Positions 25,576 to 34,878 of a stretch of 64,000 nt of DNA are shown one piece after another; position 1 is the stretch's first letter, and each line of letters starts with the position of its first letter. The position numbers and the translations under genes are program-made. Below the pieces are notes generated by a model that saw nothing but the letters and a program-made list of their open reading frames with translations, had not been told where the DNA came from and ran no database searches. The DNA is from Cytobacillus depressus (GTDB lineage: Bacteria > Bacillota > Bacilli > Bacillales > Cytobacillaceae): positions 124,001 through 188,000 of the forward strand of contig NZ_WBOS01000006.1 of assembly GCF_008923245.1 (NCBI RefSeq), in the 5' to 3' direction.

Positions 25576-25874
25576 GGCTACTCAACTCCCTAGTTTAAAA
25601 TCATATTTTGTAGGGCTAGTCCACCGATATCGTGTGTATGCCCCAATCATTATTATATCCTATAATTACAATAAATAACATTATTCTCTTGCTTAATAGT
25701 TGTAAAATTCAAATTTAATTATATGATTTCGTTTTAGGCTCTACTCAACTGTATGAATTAGCAAACAAGAATATGGCTTTTTTGCGGTAAAATGGAAGGG
25801 GGGCATTGTTAAATCCGGATCCCATCCCTGGAATAAAAACAAACGAGGAAATTAAAGTTTTTAGGAGAATTATT

Positions 25875-26351
25875 ATGACCCAAAATGGAATTGTTTTAGT
25901 TGTTAGTGTTTCAATATTAAAAGATAACGAGGTTTTGATCATTAAAGAAAATAAACCATTTGCCATCAACAAGTGGAATTTCCCATCTGGACGTATTGAG
26001 AATAAGGAAGATATTCTTCATGCGGCATGTAGAGAGGTAAAAGAAGAAACAGGATTTGATGTCAAACTAACTGGAACAACGGGTATCTATAATTTTATCA
26101 GCAGCTCCAATCATCAAGTGATATTATTTCATTTTATTGGTGAGCTTACTGGGGGTAGCTTGAAACTTGAAGAGAACGAGATTGTAGACAGTAAATGGAT
26201 AAGACTCTCGGAGCTTATGAATCTTCCATATCAAAAGCTTCGAGATGCGAATGTTATAAAACAAATAGTTAATCGCCTTTTAAACGAAAAAATTCATTCT
26301 TTAGCAATTTTTAATGAACCATTAAAGGGAGAAGTACTAAATGAGGATTAA
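25875..26351 (+). CDS. Nudix hydrolase
   Basis: 158 aa from ATG 25875, which follows AGGAGA (25863-25868). A TTG at 25806 would add 23 residues, but its G-rich site lies too close. The Nudix box GRIENKEDILHAACREVKEE followed by TGF is complete, giving Mg-dependent hydrolysis of a nucleoside diphosphate-linked substrate. The gene overlaps, by 11 bases in another frame, a short acetyltransferase fragment (26341-26520), suggesting translational coupling of an original Nudix-GNAT pair. Confidence 0.88.
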   Translation: MTQNGIVLVVSVSILKDNEVLIIKENKPFAINKWNFPSGRIENKEDILHAACREVKEETGFDVKLTGTTGIYNFISSSNHQVILFHFIGELTGGSLKLEENEIVDSKWIRLSELMNLPYQKLRDANVIKQIVNRLLNEKIHSLAIFNEPLKGEVLNED

Positions 26352-26520
26352 TCCAAAAGAATTTTACATACAAAATTTGAATGTCCTGGAAACGAATGGA
26401 AAAGTAATAAATCTTTATACAAAGTATGGCTTTGAAGTGGAGGGGGTTTTGAGAAGAGACAAAATTCTATCTGATAGAAGTTATTACAATACCATTTTAA
26501 TGGGAAGATATAGCGGATGA
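26341..26520 (+). pseudogene. C-terminal fragment of a GNAT acetyltransferase
   Basis: A 59-codon frame starting at ATG 26341 inside the end of the Nudix gene reads ETNGKVINLYTKYGFEVEGV and LSDRSYYNTILMGR, the last strand-helix and tail of a GNAT protein. The acetyl-CoA binding loop is missing, so it is not an active enzyme alone. It is probably the surviving 3' end of a deleted gene. Confidence 0.65.
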
Positions 26521-26609
26521 GGATTAGATAGTAATGAGATTGTTGTGTAGGTGGGTAAATAATTAATGATGTTTTATAATAAAGTATATTGTATCATTCT
26601 TAATGTGTA

Positions 26610-26635
26610 CGATTATATATTATAATATATAATCG
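26610..26635. promoter_or_regulatory. perfect 26-bp palindrome, probable operator of the XRE-cupin regulator
   Basis: CGATTATATATTA is followed by its exact reverse complement. It contains the core ATATATTATAATATAT that recurs in the palindrome at 27477-27500 before the exporter gene. It lies about 95 bases before the regulator start, suiting autoregulation. Confidence 0.6.
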
Positions 26636-26728
26636 GTTTATTTATTATTATTTTGTAAACAGGTATATTAAAACGCTAATATTATTACACCTATTATTTT
26701 TCTATAATATCGCAATGGGAGGCTTAAA

Positions 26729-27298
26729 ATGAATCCAGAAATCGATGATCCAAAACAAGTGGTTTTACAAGTTGGGGCAGTACTTAAAAAACTTCGTAAA
26801 GAAAAGCATTTGAGTCTTGAAGATTTATCAGAATTATCGGGTGTGAGTAAGCTGACACTTGGAAATATTGAACGTGGAGAAACAAATCCAACCATTGGAA
26901 TGTTATGGAAAATTTCAAAAAGCTTATCTATACCAATCATGGCATTATTCTCTACTGAAAACTGTGTGAACCTGTCTCGAGCGGGGAAGGGGTTAAGAAT
27001 CGCTGGGGATGATAATAATTGGATGATTGAGCCGATTTTTCAAAATGCAGGCCATGGTATTGAAATGTATCGAGCTTATTTGCAACCTCATAGCTCATAC
27101 TATCCAGAAAAACATCACCACAATTCAACGGAACTTACTACAGTAATGTCTGGAACCATTACAATTCATGTTAATAATGAGTCATACACTCTAAATCAAT
27201 ATGATTCTATTAGTTTTCGTGCAGATGGTACACATTCATATATAAATCATACTAATGAAGTTGTTGTTCTCTATATTATGTTGAAATATGGGAGCTAA
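26729..27298 (+). CDS. XRE-family regulator with C-terminal cupin sensor
   Basis: 189 aa. The N-terminal helix-turn-helix is VGAVLKKLRKEKHLSLEDLS, then SGVSKLTLGNIERGETNPTI (about residues 12-65). The C-terminal half is a single cupin_2 domain (PEKHHHNSTELTTVMSGTIT) with His residues placed to bind a metal or small ligand. Such proteins repress or activate a neighbouring transport or catabolic gene upon ligand binding. Matching palindromes before this gene and before the CynX-type exporter downstream suggest these are its operators. Confidence 0.88.
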   Translation: MNPEIDDPKQVVLQVGAVLKKLRKEKHLSLEDLSELSGVSKLTLGNIERGETNPTIGMLWKISKSLSIPIMALFSTENCVNLSRAGKGLRIAGDDNNWMIEPIFQNAGHGIEMYRAYLQPHSSYYPEKHHHNSTELTTVMSGTITIHVNNESYTLNQYDSISFRADGTHSYINHTNEVVVLYIMLKYGS

Positions 27299-27343
27299 TA
27301 AGCAATTCCTATTTCTCATAGTTTACACTACGACATGAAATAG

Positions 27344-27377
27344 CCCTCTATCCATCATATGGATAGGGGTTATTTTT
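27344..27377 (+). terminator. terminator after the XRE-cupin gene
   Basis: CTATCCAT, loop CAT, ATGGATAG with outer CCC/GGG, then TTATTTTT. Confidence 0.75.
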
Positions 27378-27476
27378 GTTGTGTTTTTTTGTTTTGTTGG
27401 AAATCAAAGTCACATTTAGTGGATAGTTTATCAAAAGACAAGTATTTTTGTATATTATATTGTTGTTTATTTTAAT

Positions 27477-27500
27477 AAAAATATATTATAATATATTTTT
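27477..27500. promoter_or_regulatory. perfect 24-bp palindrome, probable second operator
   Basis: AAAAATATATTA followed by TAATATATTTTT. It shares the 16-bp core ATATATTATAATATAT with the site at 26610-26635 and lies about 85 bases before the exporter start. Confidence 0.6.
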
Positions 27501-27582
27501 GTGTTTCAATACTAAAATATCGCAGTAGTAAATGATACTGTATCCAGTAGCAAGAATTTCTAAAGTACTTGGAGGAAACATC

Positions 27583-28812
27583 ATGGATTCAACATACAGC
27601 AAAGCTAAAATGATAAGTACAAATGTTTCTAAATCAGCCGTTTGGTTGATTATTGTCGGCATTATTTTTATTGCAACTAATCTACGAGCACCATTAACCT
27701 CAGTAGGACCTTTAGTGGGTATTATTAGGGATAATATGCATATTTCAAATACACTAGCAGGCATGATTTCCACACTGCCTCTATTAGCTTTTGCACTTTT
27801 TTCGCCTTTTGTAGCTAGGTTAGGACAAAGATTTGGCGTGGAGCTGCTTATTCTATTTTCAATTATTCTCCTCACTATAGGAATTATTTTACGTTCCTTG
27901 TCTGGAGTAGCAACTTTATATATTGGCACTGCAATCCTTGGGTTTGCCATTTCTGTTGGTAATGTATTGTTGCCTAGCCTTATTAAACGGGAATTTCCCC
28001 TAAAAATTGGTTTAATGACAGGTATCTACTCCATTTCTATGAACTTATTTGGAGCCATAGCATCTGGTATTAGTGTTCCAATTGCAGTTGGATTAGGATA
28101 CGGATGGCAAGGTGCACTTGGCATTTGGGGCATTCTTAGTTTTGTATCTATTCTATTTTGGCTGCCACAAATGAAACGCCGCCATGGGGAAAAGGCAAGC
28201 GTTCATAAGCAAAAAGCTGACAATAAGGTGAATTTATGGCGTTCAGCAATAGCGTGGCAGGTCACCTTTTTTATGGGAATACAATCTACGATGTTTTATG
28301 TGATTGTCGCATGGTTGCCTGAAATTTTAAAACCACAAGGAATAAGTGCAGCTCAATCTGGCTGGTTGCTCACCATTTTACAATTAGCTTTGCTTCCCTT
28401 TACTTTTATCGTTCCGCTCATCGCAGGACGGATGTCCAGTCAACGTTTACTTGTTACCATTACCTTTATTTTGTTTTTAACTGGAACTCTTGGATTACTT
28501 TACGGAAGTATACATTACATTGTTTTGTGGGTCATCATCCTGGGAGTTGGGGGAGGGTTTGCATTTAGTTTAGCGGTGATGTTTTTTGGTATGCGAACAG
28601 AGAATGCTGGGCAAGCAGCAGAGCTGTCTGGTATGGCCCAATCTGTAGGATATTTGCTTGCTGCTCTTTGTCCAACGCTCTTTGGATATCTGCATGATGT
28701 AACGAATAGCTGGACACTTCCACTTCTGATTTTGGTTGGCTTGTCAGTATTACTCTTCATATTTGGTTTAGGGGCAGCTAGAAATCGATATGTTGGCTCT
28801 GCCAAAGCATAG
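27583..28812 (+). CDS. CynX/NimT-type MFS transporter
   Basis: 409 aa from ATG 27583, preceded by TTGGAGGAAA. Twelve hydrophobic helices; the family signature near the first helix is ATNLRAPLTSVGPLVG, characteristic of the CynX/NimT/YeaN subgroup of the major facilitator superfamily. E. coli members are linked to cyanate and 2-nitroimidazole transport. The substrate here is unknown, but control by the adjacent XRE-cupin protein is likely because both genes carry the same palindrome upstream. It ends in a strong terminator. Confidence 0.85.
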   Translation: MDSTYSKAKMISTNVSKSAVWLIIVGIIFIATNLRAPLTSVGPLVGIIRDNMHISNTLAGMISTLPLLAFALFSPFVARLGQRFGVELLILFSIILLTIGIILRSLSGVATLYIGTAILGFAISVGNVLLPSLIKREFPLKIGLMTGIYSISMNLFGAIASGISVPIAVGLGYGWQGALGIWGILSFVSILFWLPQMKRRHGEKASVHKQKADNKVNLWRSAIAWQVTFFMGIQSTMFYVIVAWLPEILKPQGISAAQSGWLLTILQLALLPFTFIVPLIAGRMSSQRLLVTITFILFLTGTLGLLYGSIHYIVLWVIILGVGGGFAFSLAVMFFGMRTENAGQAAELSGMAQSVGYLLAALCPTLFGYLHDVTNSWTLPLLILVGLSVLLFIFGLGAARNRYVGSAKA

Positions 28813-28873
28813 CTTTTATGAAAAATGATAGGCTAAATTGATATTAATAGTAGTTAAATGAATAAAACCAAAT

Positions 28874-28904
28874 AAATACCGAGCCCTTTGGACTCGGTAT
28901 TTAT
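28874..28904 (+). terminator. terminator after the MFS gene
   Basis: AAATACCGAG pairs with CTCGGTATTT around CCCTTTGGA. Confidence 0.8.
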
Positions 28905-28926
28905 AATTTAAAGAACTTCATTATAT

Positions 28927-29196
28927 TTAATTCGGAGCAATTAAATCAATCCGGTTTGTCCAGATTCCGCCATAATAATTTTTAGGAAGACGTTCTAAAT
29001 CTTGTTTACTATCAAATCCTTCTGACCAACCGCCATTTCCTGCGACAATAATGACACGCGTATCCACTTTTTCCATCCGATTTAAGAATTTATTTGGCCA
29101 TCCCCATATCCAAGAAGCATATGTCTCGGGAAGGTGTATTTGTGTATGGTGACAGGAAGATGGAATATATCCCGTCCAGCCACCGTAGGGTCCCAT
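28927..29196 (-). pseudogene. C-terminal fragment of a glycerophosphodiester phosphodiesterase-type gene
   Basis: 89 codons read MGPYGGWTGYIPSSC, then ASWIWGWPNKFLNRMEKV, VIIVAGNGG and YYGGIWTNRIDLI. This ordering (GGWTGYIP.SC, WLWGWP..FL.RM, GGIWTNRID) is what I know from the end of bacterial GDPD-like secreted phosphodiesterases. A TAG lies in frame directly before the ATG, and the N-terminal barrel with catalytic residues is absent. It is therefore a truncated relic, 24 bases from the stop of the DinB gene. Confidence 0.6.
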
Positions 29197-29220
29197 CTAA
29201 TTTGAAACGGCCCTAATAAA

Positions 29221-29694
29221 TTATTCAGAAGAAATAACTCGATATAAGTGTTTTATCGTTTCGACATGCATTGCCTCATGATAAAAGCTAAACAAAAAAG
29301 CCTCTCCAACTGTGTAAAATGTAATGCCAGAACGATTTGTGAATGGTGTCGGTAATGTTTCGTATAAATGCCACTGAATAAATTCTTTAATTCTTTCCTT
29401 CTGTTCCGTCAAGACTTCAGCAATCTCTAATAAAGATGGAGGCATTTCCATCCAATCTGCAGGACTTGTTCCCGCACCAAAAAGCTGCTCATAATTGCTC
29501 GGAATATTCATTTCTTCACCTAAAAGCCCATAAACGAGCTTTTCCTGTACAAATGCAATATGTCCAAAGTTCCAACGAATATTGTTGTTAAACCCTTTTG
29601 GAATGGTATTCGCCATTTCTTCAGGTATCCTCATAATCGCTCGCTCCGTTATTTGCCGCACTGTTTCCATATGTTGAATGATTGTTTTGTCCAA
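29221..29694 (-). CDS. DinB-family protein
   Basis: 157 aa, four-helix DinB/YfiT fold. Putative metal ligands are His in RWNFGHIAFVQE and the pair in YHEAMHVETIKHLYR, the usual triad of the DinB_2 group. Members are metal-binding and include thiol-dependent S-transferases, but most have unknown roles. The start follows AAAAGGAGG on the minus strand. It is divergent from a GNAT gene at 29861. Confidence 0.85.
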   Translation of the reverse strand: MDKTIIQHMETVRQITERAIMRIPEEMANTIPKGFNNNIRWNFGHIAFVQEKLVYGLLGEEMNIPSNYEQLFGAGTSPADWMEMPPSLLEIAEVLTEQKERIKEFIQWHLYETLPTPFTNRSGITFYTVGEAFLFSFYHEAMHVETIKHLYRVISSE

Positions 29695-29860
29695 GAAAAA
29701 ACCTCCTTTTAAATTTGCGCTATTTAGTTAGTTCGAGACTTTCATTGGGTTTTCCTACTCAATATATAAATATTTCATTCAAGGAATTATAGAAGAAGGA
29801 ATGTTCAGTACAAATATCGAACGAATATCGATACAGAAAGCTGAGAGGGAGAAGCCGAAA

Positions 29861-30403
29861 ATGTTAAATATTGAAATCAGAAGACCAACACTTGATGATA
29901 CTACAGAATTAAATCATTTTTTTAGAATCGTTATTACCGACACGTTTCTTAAAGAAGGTATTGGTCATATGTTGGAGGATATTGAGAATGAAATTACTTC
30001 TAAGGAAAAATATTTACATACTGACTTCGAAAGTAATGGAGAAAAACGATACTTTTTGATTGCTTCAAACGGGGATCAGATTATTGGTTCAATCGAAATT
30101 GGCCCCGCAAGCGAGCTGATTAATCATTGTACAAACCATGCCTTACAAGAGCTATTGGAGGTTGGCACAGTCTTCGTTCATCCTGACTTTCAAAGGAAAG
30201 GGATAGGCAGTATGCTGTTAAATGCGATGTATTTTACTCTACGTAATAGGGGGATAGAAGAATTTTGTTTAGATAGTGGCTACACAGCATCGCAAAAAAT
30301 TTGGAAAAAGAAGTTTGGAGAACCTCAGTATCTATTAAAGAATTATTGGGGGGAGGAGAATGATCATATGATTTGGAGGGTTAAGCTGAATGATTTATTA
30401 TAG
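29861..30403 (+). CDS. GNAT-family acetyltransferase
   Basis: 180 aa from ATG 29861; GAGAGGGAG lies upstream, and the sequence then opens MLNIEIRRPTLDDTTELNHF as usual for GNATs. An alternative ATG at 29801 would add 20 residues. The acetyl-CoA loop is VGTVFVHPDFQRKGIGSMLL. The C-terminal part (GEPQYLLKNYWGEENDHMIW) resembles a Bacillus subgroup without assigned substrate. Confidence 0.82.
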   Translation: MLNIEIRRPTLDDTTELNHFFRIVITDTFLKEGIGHMLEDIENEITSKEKYLHTDFESNGEKRYFLIASNGDQIIGSIEIGPASELINHCTNHALQELLEVGTVFVHPDFQRKGIGSMLLNAMYFTLRNRGIEEFCLDSGYTASQKIWKKKFGEPQYLLKNYWGEENDHMIWRVKLNDLL

Positions 30404-30498
30404 TAGATTAATTCAGCAATCTACTTTTTTTGCTGTTATTTAAGGTATAGCCATTTTTTATGGAATTCCCTGGGTGTATGGGGAATTTAAGGGGGATT

Positions 30499-30531
30499 AA
30501 AAGGCATTATGTAATTGCACAATGCCTTTTT
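30499..30531. terminator. bidirectional terminator
   Basis: AAAGGCATT (30500-30508) pairs with AATGCCTTT (30521-30529) and is followed by T-rich sequence in both directions. Confidence 0.65.
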
Positions 30532-30567
30532 ATGATAGATATTTATTTAATCGGAGTTTGAATCTAG

Positions 30568-31230
30568 TTAAATAGAAATCCTACATTTTCTTATTAGCTC
30601 TATGTATTGAATATCACCTAACCCATATTCGGGAAATTTCATCAATAGATCATACATAAGCTCTTTTTCAGGGACATTTGGATGATTTTTAATATATAAC
30701 ATAAGATCACTTTCTTCATTTTGATAATTCAAGTAAAGCTCAATCCCCTTCTTTAATGGTTCGGGATAAGTAGCAGAAGGTGTGTTTTTATCGACCAAAA
30801 CCTGTTTGTATAGATCATAATATCCATTCACTTCAAGTGTGAATTTTTCTAAAGGCTTATAGTGGTCATTTATGAGTTGAAGGTCGATTGGCTGTGCAAA
30901 TTTTGTTTGGTCGAGCCAAGCAAGAATGGTAAGGACATTTATTTGACAGAACATATCAGGGCCAAACCACAATTTAAGATACGTAAAGTCTTTATCCAAT
31001 AGGGGCTGCAAAGGTTTAAGGGTGAGTTCATTATATTGGATGGACGAAACGTGATGAACCTTTGCGCGAACGGCGGTAAATTCATCTGAAAAAAGATCCA
31101 TGGATGTATTTCCGTAACACATTGCTTCATTAAACGGAACCATAATTTCTTGCTGAAGATGATGTGTTTTCTTAAAATAATCGTACATTTCCTGTCCATT
31201 TAATATGTTTAATTTTTGTATTTGAGCCAT
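30568..31230 (-). CDS. DUF1835-like protein
   Basis: 220 aa. The opening LNILNGQEMYDYFKKTHHLQ, then PFNEAMCYGNT and LKLWFGPDMFCQINVLTILA, matches a group of Bacillota proteins with a DUF1835-like domain that are sometimes mislabelled as AraC-type regulators. I see no helix-turn-helix. The function is unknown. It converges with the GNAT gene at 29861 and lies 61 bases after the VOC gene start region on the same strand, possibly in one transcript. Confidence 0.65.
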   Translation of the reverse strand: MAQIQKLNILNGQEMYDYFKKTHHLQQEIMVPFNEAMCYGNTSMDLFSDEFTAVRAKVHHVSSIQYNELTLKPLQPLLDKDFTYLKLWFGPDMFCQINVLTILAWLDQTKFAQPIDLQLINDHYKPLEKFTLEVNGYYDLYKQVLVDKNTPSATYPEPLKKGIELYLNYQNEESDLMLYIKNHPNVPEKELMYDLLMKFPEYGLGDIQYIELIRKCRISI

Positions 31231-31291
31231 GTTTCAACCTCATCTTTATATTAGAATACTACGGATGAAATGTTACTTCGCTTAATTTTTC

Positions 31292-32047
31292 TTAGGAATT
31301 TTGTATTTGAAGATTATGAATGTTTATCTTCTTATTAGAATAATCTTTGTTATTACATTTTAAAACAACTTCTACTCTGTATGTATTGGAAGTTATAAAA
31401 CGAATTGTTTGTGCTCCTAAATTAATTTTAAGTAAATCTTTACTTTCTTCATAGTCCTCGAATAAAGCGTAGAGGACTTTTTTATCGCCCTCCGTTAATT
31501 TTCCGTAAATGTTTACCTCCGTAATGCCCTCGATAGCATTATCCCTGCTATTTGGCACCATATACTGTTCCATATAGGTCTTAGATTTTTCATCATTTAA
31601 TTGCTGAAGAAAAAATTGAAAAGGGACTCCTTTAAATTCAGGTAAATATAAGTTACGCCAAGGCATCGTCTTGGTTAGAAGATTAAAGAACCAACGGAAT
31701 GTCAGTGGCTCCGGCGGAGAAACATTTACATTTTGACTAAGCAGTTGTTGGTAGGTCTCTTCAATGTCGTTAACCTCTAAAGCAAAACCAATCAAACCTC
31801 GATGCCCGTCTAGATATTTTGTAGTCCAATCTTTGATCCATCCTCCACCGTCTTTTGCCTTAATTCGTACAAGTTCAAAATATTCTTTTCCAATCCAAAT
31901 ATTTGATACCTTAAACCCCTTTGTTCCTTTCCCCCACCTAGGCTTATAAGGTAGCCCTATTGAATGAATGGAATTTATTAGCTCTTTATCTTCTTGTATA
32001 AATTTATCTACATTTATGACTAAATGGTCAATCTTCAAGTTTTTCAC
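31292..32047 (-). CDS. large VOC/glyoxalase-like protein
   Basis: 251 aa. LKIDHLVINVDKFIQEDKEL at the start and GHRGLIGFALEVNDIEETYQ near residue 80 fit the glyoxalase-like domain group (two VOC modules, longer than simple VOC proteins). The second half is more diverged. No substrate can be assigned. The minus-strand start is preceded by a purine-rich GAGAGG site. The gene is separated from the DUF1835-like gene by about 60 bases. Confidence 0.7.
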   Translation of the reverse strand: MKNLKIDHLVINVDKFIQEDKELINSIHSIGLPYKPRWGKGTKGFKVSNIWIGKEYFELVRIKAKDGGGWIKDWTTKYLDGHRGLIGFALEVNDIEETYQQLLSQNVNVSPPEPLTFRWFFNLLTKTMPWRNLYLPEFKGVPFQFFLQQLNDEKSKTYMEQYMVPNSRDNAIEGITEVNIYGKLTEGDKKVLYALFEDYEESKDLLKINLGAQTIRFITSNTYRVEVVLKCNNKDYSNKKINIHNLQIQNS

Positions 32048-33187
32048 CTCTCCGCAGTTAAATAGGATTTACAAAAATCAAGACCTGTAGCAACAATTCG
32101 CTTGTGGGTATAAAATACTTAATTGGTAAATTATTATAGTTTGAGTTTATCATAGTTGATTCGGATTAAAACAGGAAGTTATTTACGTTAATTTTTATTA
32201 GAGGCATCAAAAAGCAAGTGGAACGGTAATCATGGAGTGTTAGTCATGGCAATCGTTTTTTCCAAAAAGAGAGGAGAACGCTAACTATGAAGAGTTCATG
32301 GTAAGCAACAGCTTTCCGAAAGCGGCTCTACTATCTCAAAGTGTGTCAAGAGAGCTGCCAAACGATAGCGAGTGGATGAATGAGCCTAGAAGCCTTTTAT
32401 TTTTGGATCAAATATTTTATAATAGAATTAGATATATAGCAAGGGAGTTGATGACTATATTGTTAAATTTATATATGAAATCTTCCCAACAGAAGAAACA
32501 TTAGATCATTGGCTACGATAATGTAATGTCTTCAAACCTATAATTTTGCCCTTTAAGTCGAAAAAATATAGGCAATCCTATTCTTGTTTTGATTTGCAGC
32601 CAACAAAAATGGATAAAAAGAAGTATCCCTTTCTATAAGACATCCCTTCAAAACCACTTCAAAGTTTTTCTACACTTAGAAAAAACTTATCAATCTTTCT
32701 TTCGCGATGATGCGAAATATCCAATAATGAAGGTTTATAAAGATTATACTAACCTTACTTTTTTTATTTAGATCAACAAAAAAGGCAATCTTTTGGCTAT
32801 GACTCTACCTAACATTGAAAATTTATTCAACAAGAAATTAGGAGAAGTAAATATTCTATTTCACGGTCCACAACTCATGAAACGGGAAGGAGGATAGTGG
32901 TCAGCTATTTTATGTCGAAAGACAAGCTTCACCTCTTCAATTGACGTATGAAATACAATCAAAATAAATATGCCATTCTTCCAACTATAGCAAACAAGTG
33001 ATACGAATACGTCATGTACAGAATGTTTGGCAATTAATAATGTGAATTAATTCACAATTTTACATTGAATAAAATCAATTCTGTTGTATGCGTGGAAAGG
33101 GAAAATTATTTAGTTACTATCGGGCAAATTATGACCTTGTTATGTATCTACAGGCTTTTAGTCGGTTCTTAAAATCCAAAAGCTTGA
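32048..33187 (+). pseudogene. 1.1-kb intergenic region with decayed coding sequence
   Basis: No intact gene is supported. Protein-like pieces occur in shifting plus frames: SNSFPKAALLSQSVSRELPN from about 32300, DYIVKFIYEIFPTEETLDHW near 32450, ENLFNKKLGEVNILFHGPQL near 32820, and LFYVERQASPLQLTYEIQSK near 32910, each cut by stops. The order on one strand suggests one or two old genes with many frameshifts. I do not recognise the family. Confidence 0.4.
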
Positions 33188-33220
33188 ATGCAAATTTTTC
33201 ATAACAAGGAGTTGATTAGT

Positions 33221-34621
33221 ATGGGATCTGTCCAAATTACAGATCACAATACGAAAGTAGAAAATAAAGATGATTATACATTAATTAAAGTACCGCGTGA
33301 AGAAAGGAATATGGGTTGGATTAGTATAACGAATATTACCTTTGGCATAGCAACTGCCATTTTTTATTTTCAAATGGGGAGTGTAATGGCCCTGCAATTC
33401 GGAGCCATTAATGCAATCATATCCTCCATTTACGCAATAATTGTTGCGGGGATACTAGGAACATTCATTGCATATCTTTCAGCAAGAGCCGGTATGAACG
33501 TCAACTTTTTATCAAGAGGAGGCGGGTTCGGCTATATTGGTGCATCATTAACCTCTTTCATTTATGCAACAAACTTCATTATGTATTGTGCGTTTGAAGG
33601 GTTAATTTTAGTTTCTGCTGTCCATACCTTCTTCCCAGTTATTCCGGAATGGGCGATCATTATCTTTTTCGGAACCATTGTTATCCCTTTAAATTGGTTT
33701 GGTATTAAACAGCTAGATAAATTACAAAAGTGGTCTTTGCCTATTTTTGGTATTTTTCTTATAACAGCAATCATTGTTTCAATTTACACTCCATCTGTAT
33801 ACACAGGGCATTTTTGGTCTTATATGCCGGAGGGCGTTGAAGTTGGAGGAAAGGCATTACTTATGTGTATTGGAATGCACCATGGGATTATGGGTCTGAC
33901 AGCCCTGCTTGCCTCTGACTATTCTCGCTTCCTTAAACCAAAAGATATTAAGATAGGCTCGGTTGCCATTGGGTTTATTCCACAGATCTTCTGTTTTGGT
34001 GTGATGGGCGGGTTAGGTATTTGGTTTGGTGTATCGCTGAATGAATCAAATCCAGGGGTTTACATCGTTATGCTCCTTGGAATTGGCGGAGCGTTATTCA
34101 CGATGTTAACACAACTGAGAATTAATGTAACAAATATTTATAGCGGCTCGTTATCATTGGCAAGCTTCTTTGAAAATGTATTTAATTTTACACCAGGTCG
34201 ACGGTTTTGGGTGGTTGTTACAGGAGTAACTGCGATGGTATTAATGTTAGGTGGCATAGTGAATCATTTAAGTGCCGCCATGACATTCCAGGGAGTCTTT
34301 CTATTGTCCTGGGCAGCGATTCTTGTCAGCGATGCCATGATAGTGAAAAAATTATTAAAGATCGGTCCCCGTTACTATGAAGGCAGACAAGAGTATTTGT
34401 ATAAATGGAATCCTGTTGGCGTTGTATCTTTACTAGTAGCAAGCGGTTTAGGGACTGTAGCTGCACTAGGTTTTTTCGGAGAATATTTACAAAGTACTGC
34501 TGCTATCAATGCGGCGTTATTGTCAGCTGTACTCACTGTCCTATTGGCCATTCTTACAAAAGGAAAATATTATAGTAAAGGTGAGCCTGAAGACATTGAA
34601 AATGAAGATTTCATTGCATAA
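33221..34621 (+). CDS. NCS1-family permease (purine/cytosine/allantoin-type)
   Basis: 466 aa from ATG 33221 after AAGGAG; an ATG-like entry at 33188 lacks a site. About 12 hydrophobic helices. NCS1 features: the N-terminal PREERNMGWISITNITFGIA, GGGFGYIGASLTSFIYATNF, and SDYSRFLKPKDIK, close to the conserved DxxRF segment of cytosine permeases. It would import a nucleobase or related ring compound with Na+ or H+. No catabolic gene is adjacent, so the substrate is open. A strong terminator follows. Confidence 0.85.
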   Translation: MGSVQITDHNTKVENKDDYTLIKVPREERNMGWISITNITFGIATAIFYFQMGSVMALQFGAINAIISSIYAIIVAGILGTFIAYLSARAGMNVNFLSRGGGFGYIGASLTSFIYATNFIMYCAFEGLILVSAVHTFFPVIPEWAIIIFFGTIVIPLNWFGIKQLDKLQKWSLPIFGIFLITAIIVSIYTPSVYTGHFWSYMPEGVEVGGKALLMCIGMHHGIMGLTALLASDYSRFLKPKDIKIGSVAIGFIPQIFCFGVMGGLGIWFGVSLNESNPGVYIVMLLGIGGALFTMLTQLRINVTNIYSGSLSLASFFENVFNFTPGRRFWVVVTGVTAMVLMLGGIVNHLSAAMTFQGVFLLSWAAILVSDAMIVKKLLKIGPRYYEGRQEYLYKWNPVGVVSLLVASGLGTVAALGFFGEYLQSTAAINAALLSAVLTVLLAILTKGKYYSKGEPEDIENEDFIA

Positions 34622-34652
34622 GTTTTTTTGAAACTTGTATAGTATTTTATTG

Positions 34653-34684
34653 AGAGATTAACATTTTTGTTAATCTCTTTTTTT
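34653..34684 (+). terminator. terminator after NCS1 permease
   Basis: AGAGATTAAC, loop ATTTTT, GTTAATCTCT, then TTTTTT. Confidence 0.88.
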
Positions 34685-34878
34685 GATTTAAAGAAACAAT
34701 CAGAACGGTGGTCATGAATAACAAAAGAAGAATTCTTATAAAACTATTGAAACCTTAATGATTTTGGAAACGTAAACCAAGTATGTAAATTTGTGAAGCG
34801 GGCGAGATGATGGCCCAATTTAAAGAAAACCTGAAATGCAAAAATATGGGCTACAAGAATTGGAAGGAGCAATGGCAC

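Noticed and set aside
26610-26635. terminator
   Set aside because: The palindrome is AT-only at its centre with no loop and no T-run; operator is more likely.
32298-32504. plus-strand 68-codon open frame as an intact gene
   Set aside because: It is one fragment of a decayed sequence whose continuation shifts frame near 32450.
33060-33220. riboswitch before the NCS1 permease
   Set aside because: I could not match the leader to purine, preQ1, guanidine or TPP consensus features, nor find a clear terminator-antiterminator pair.
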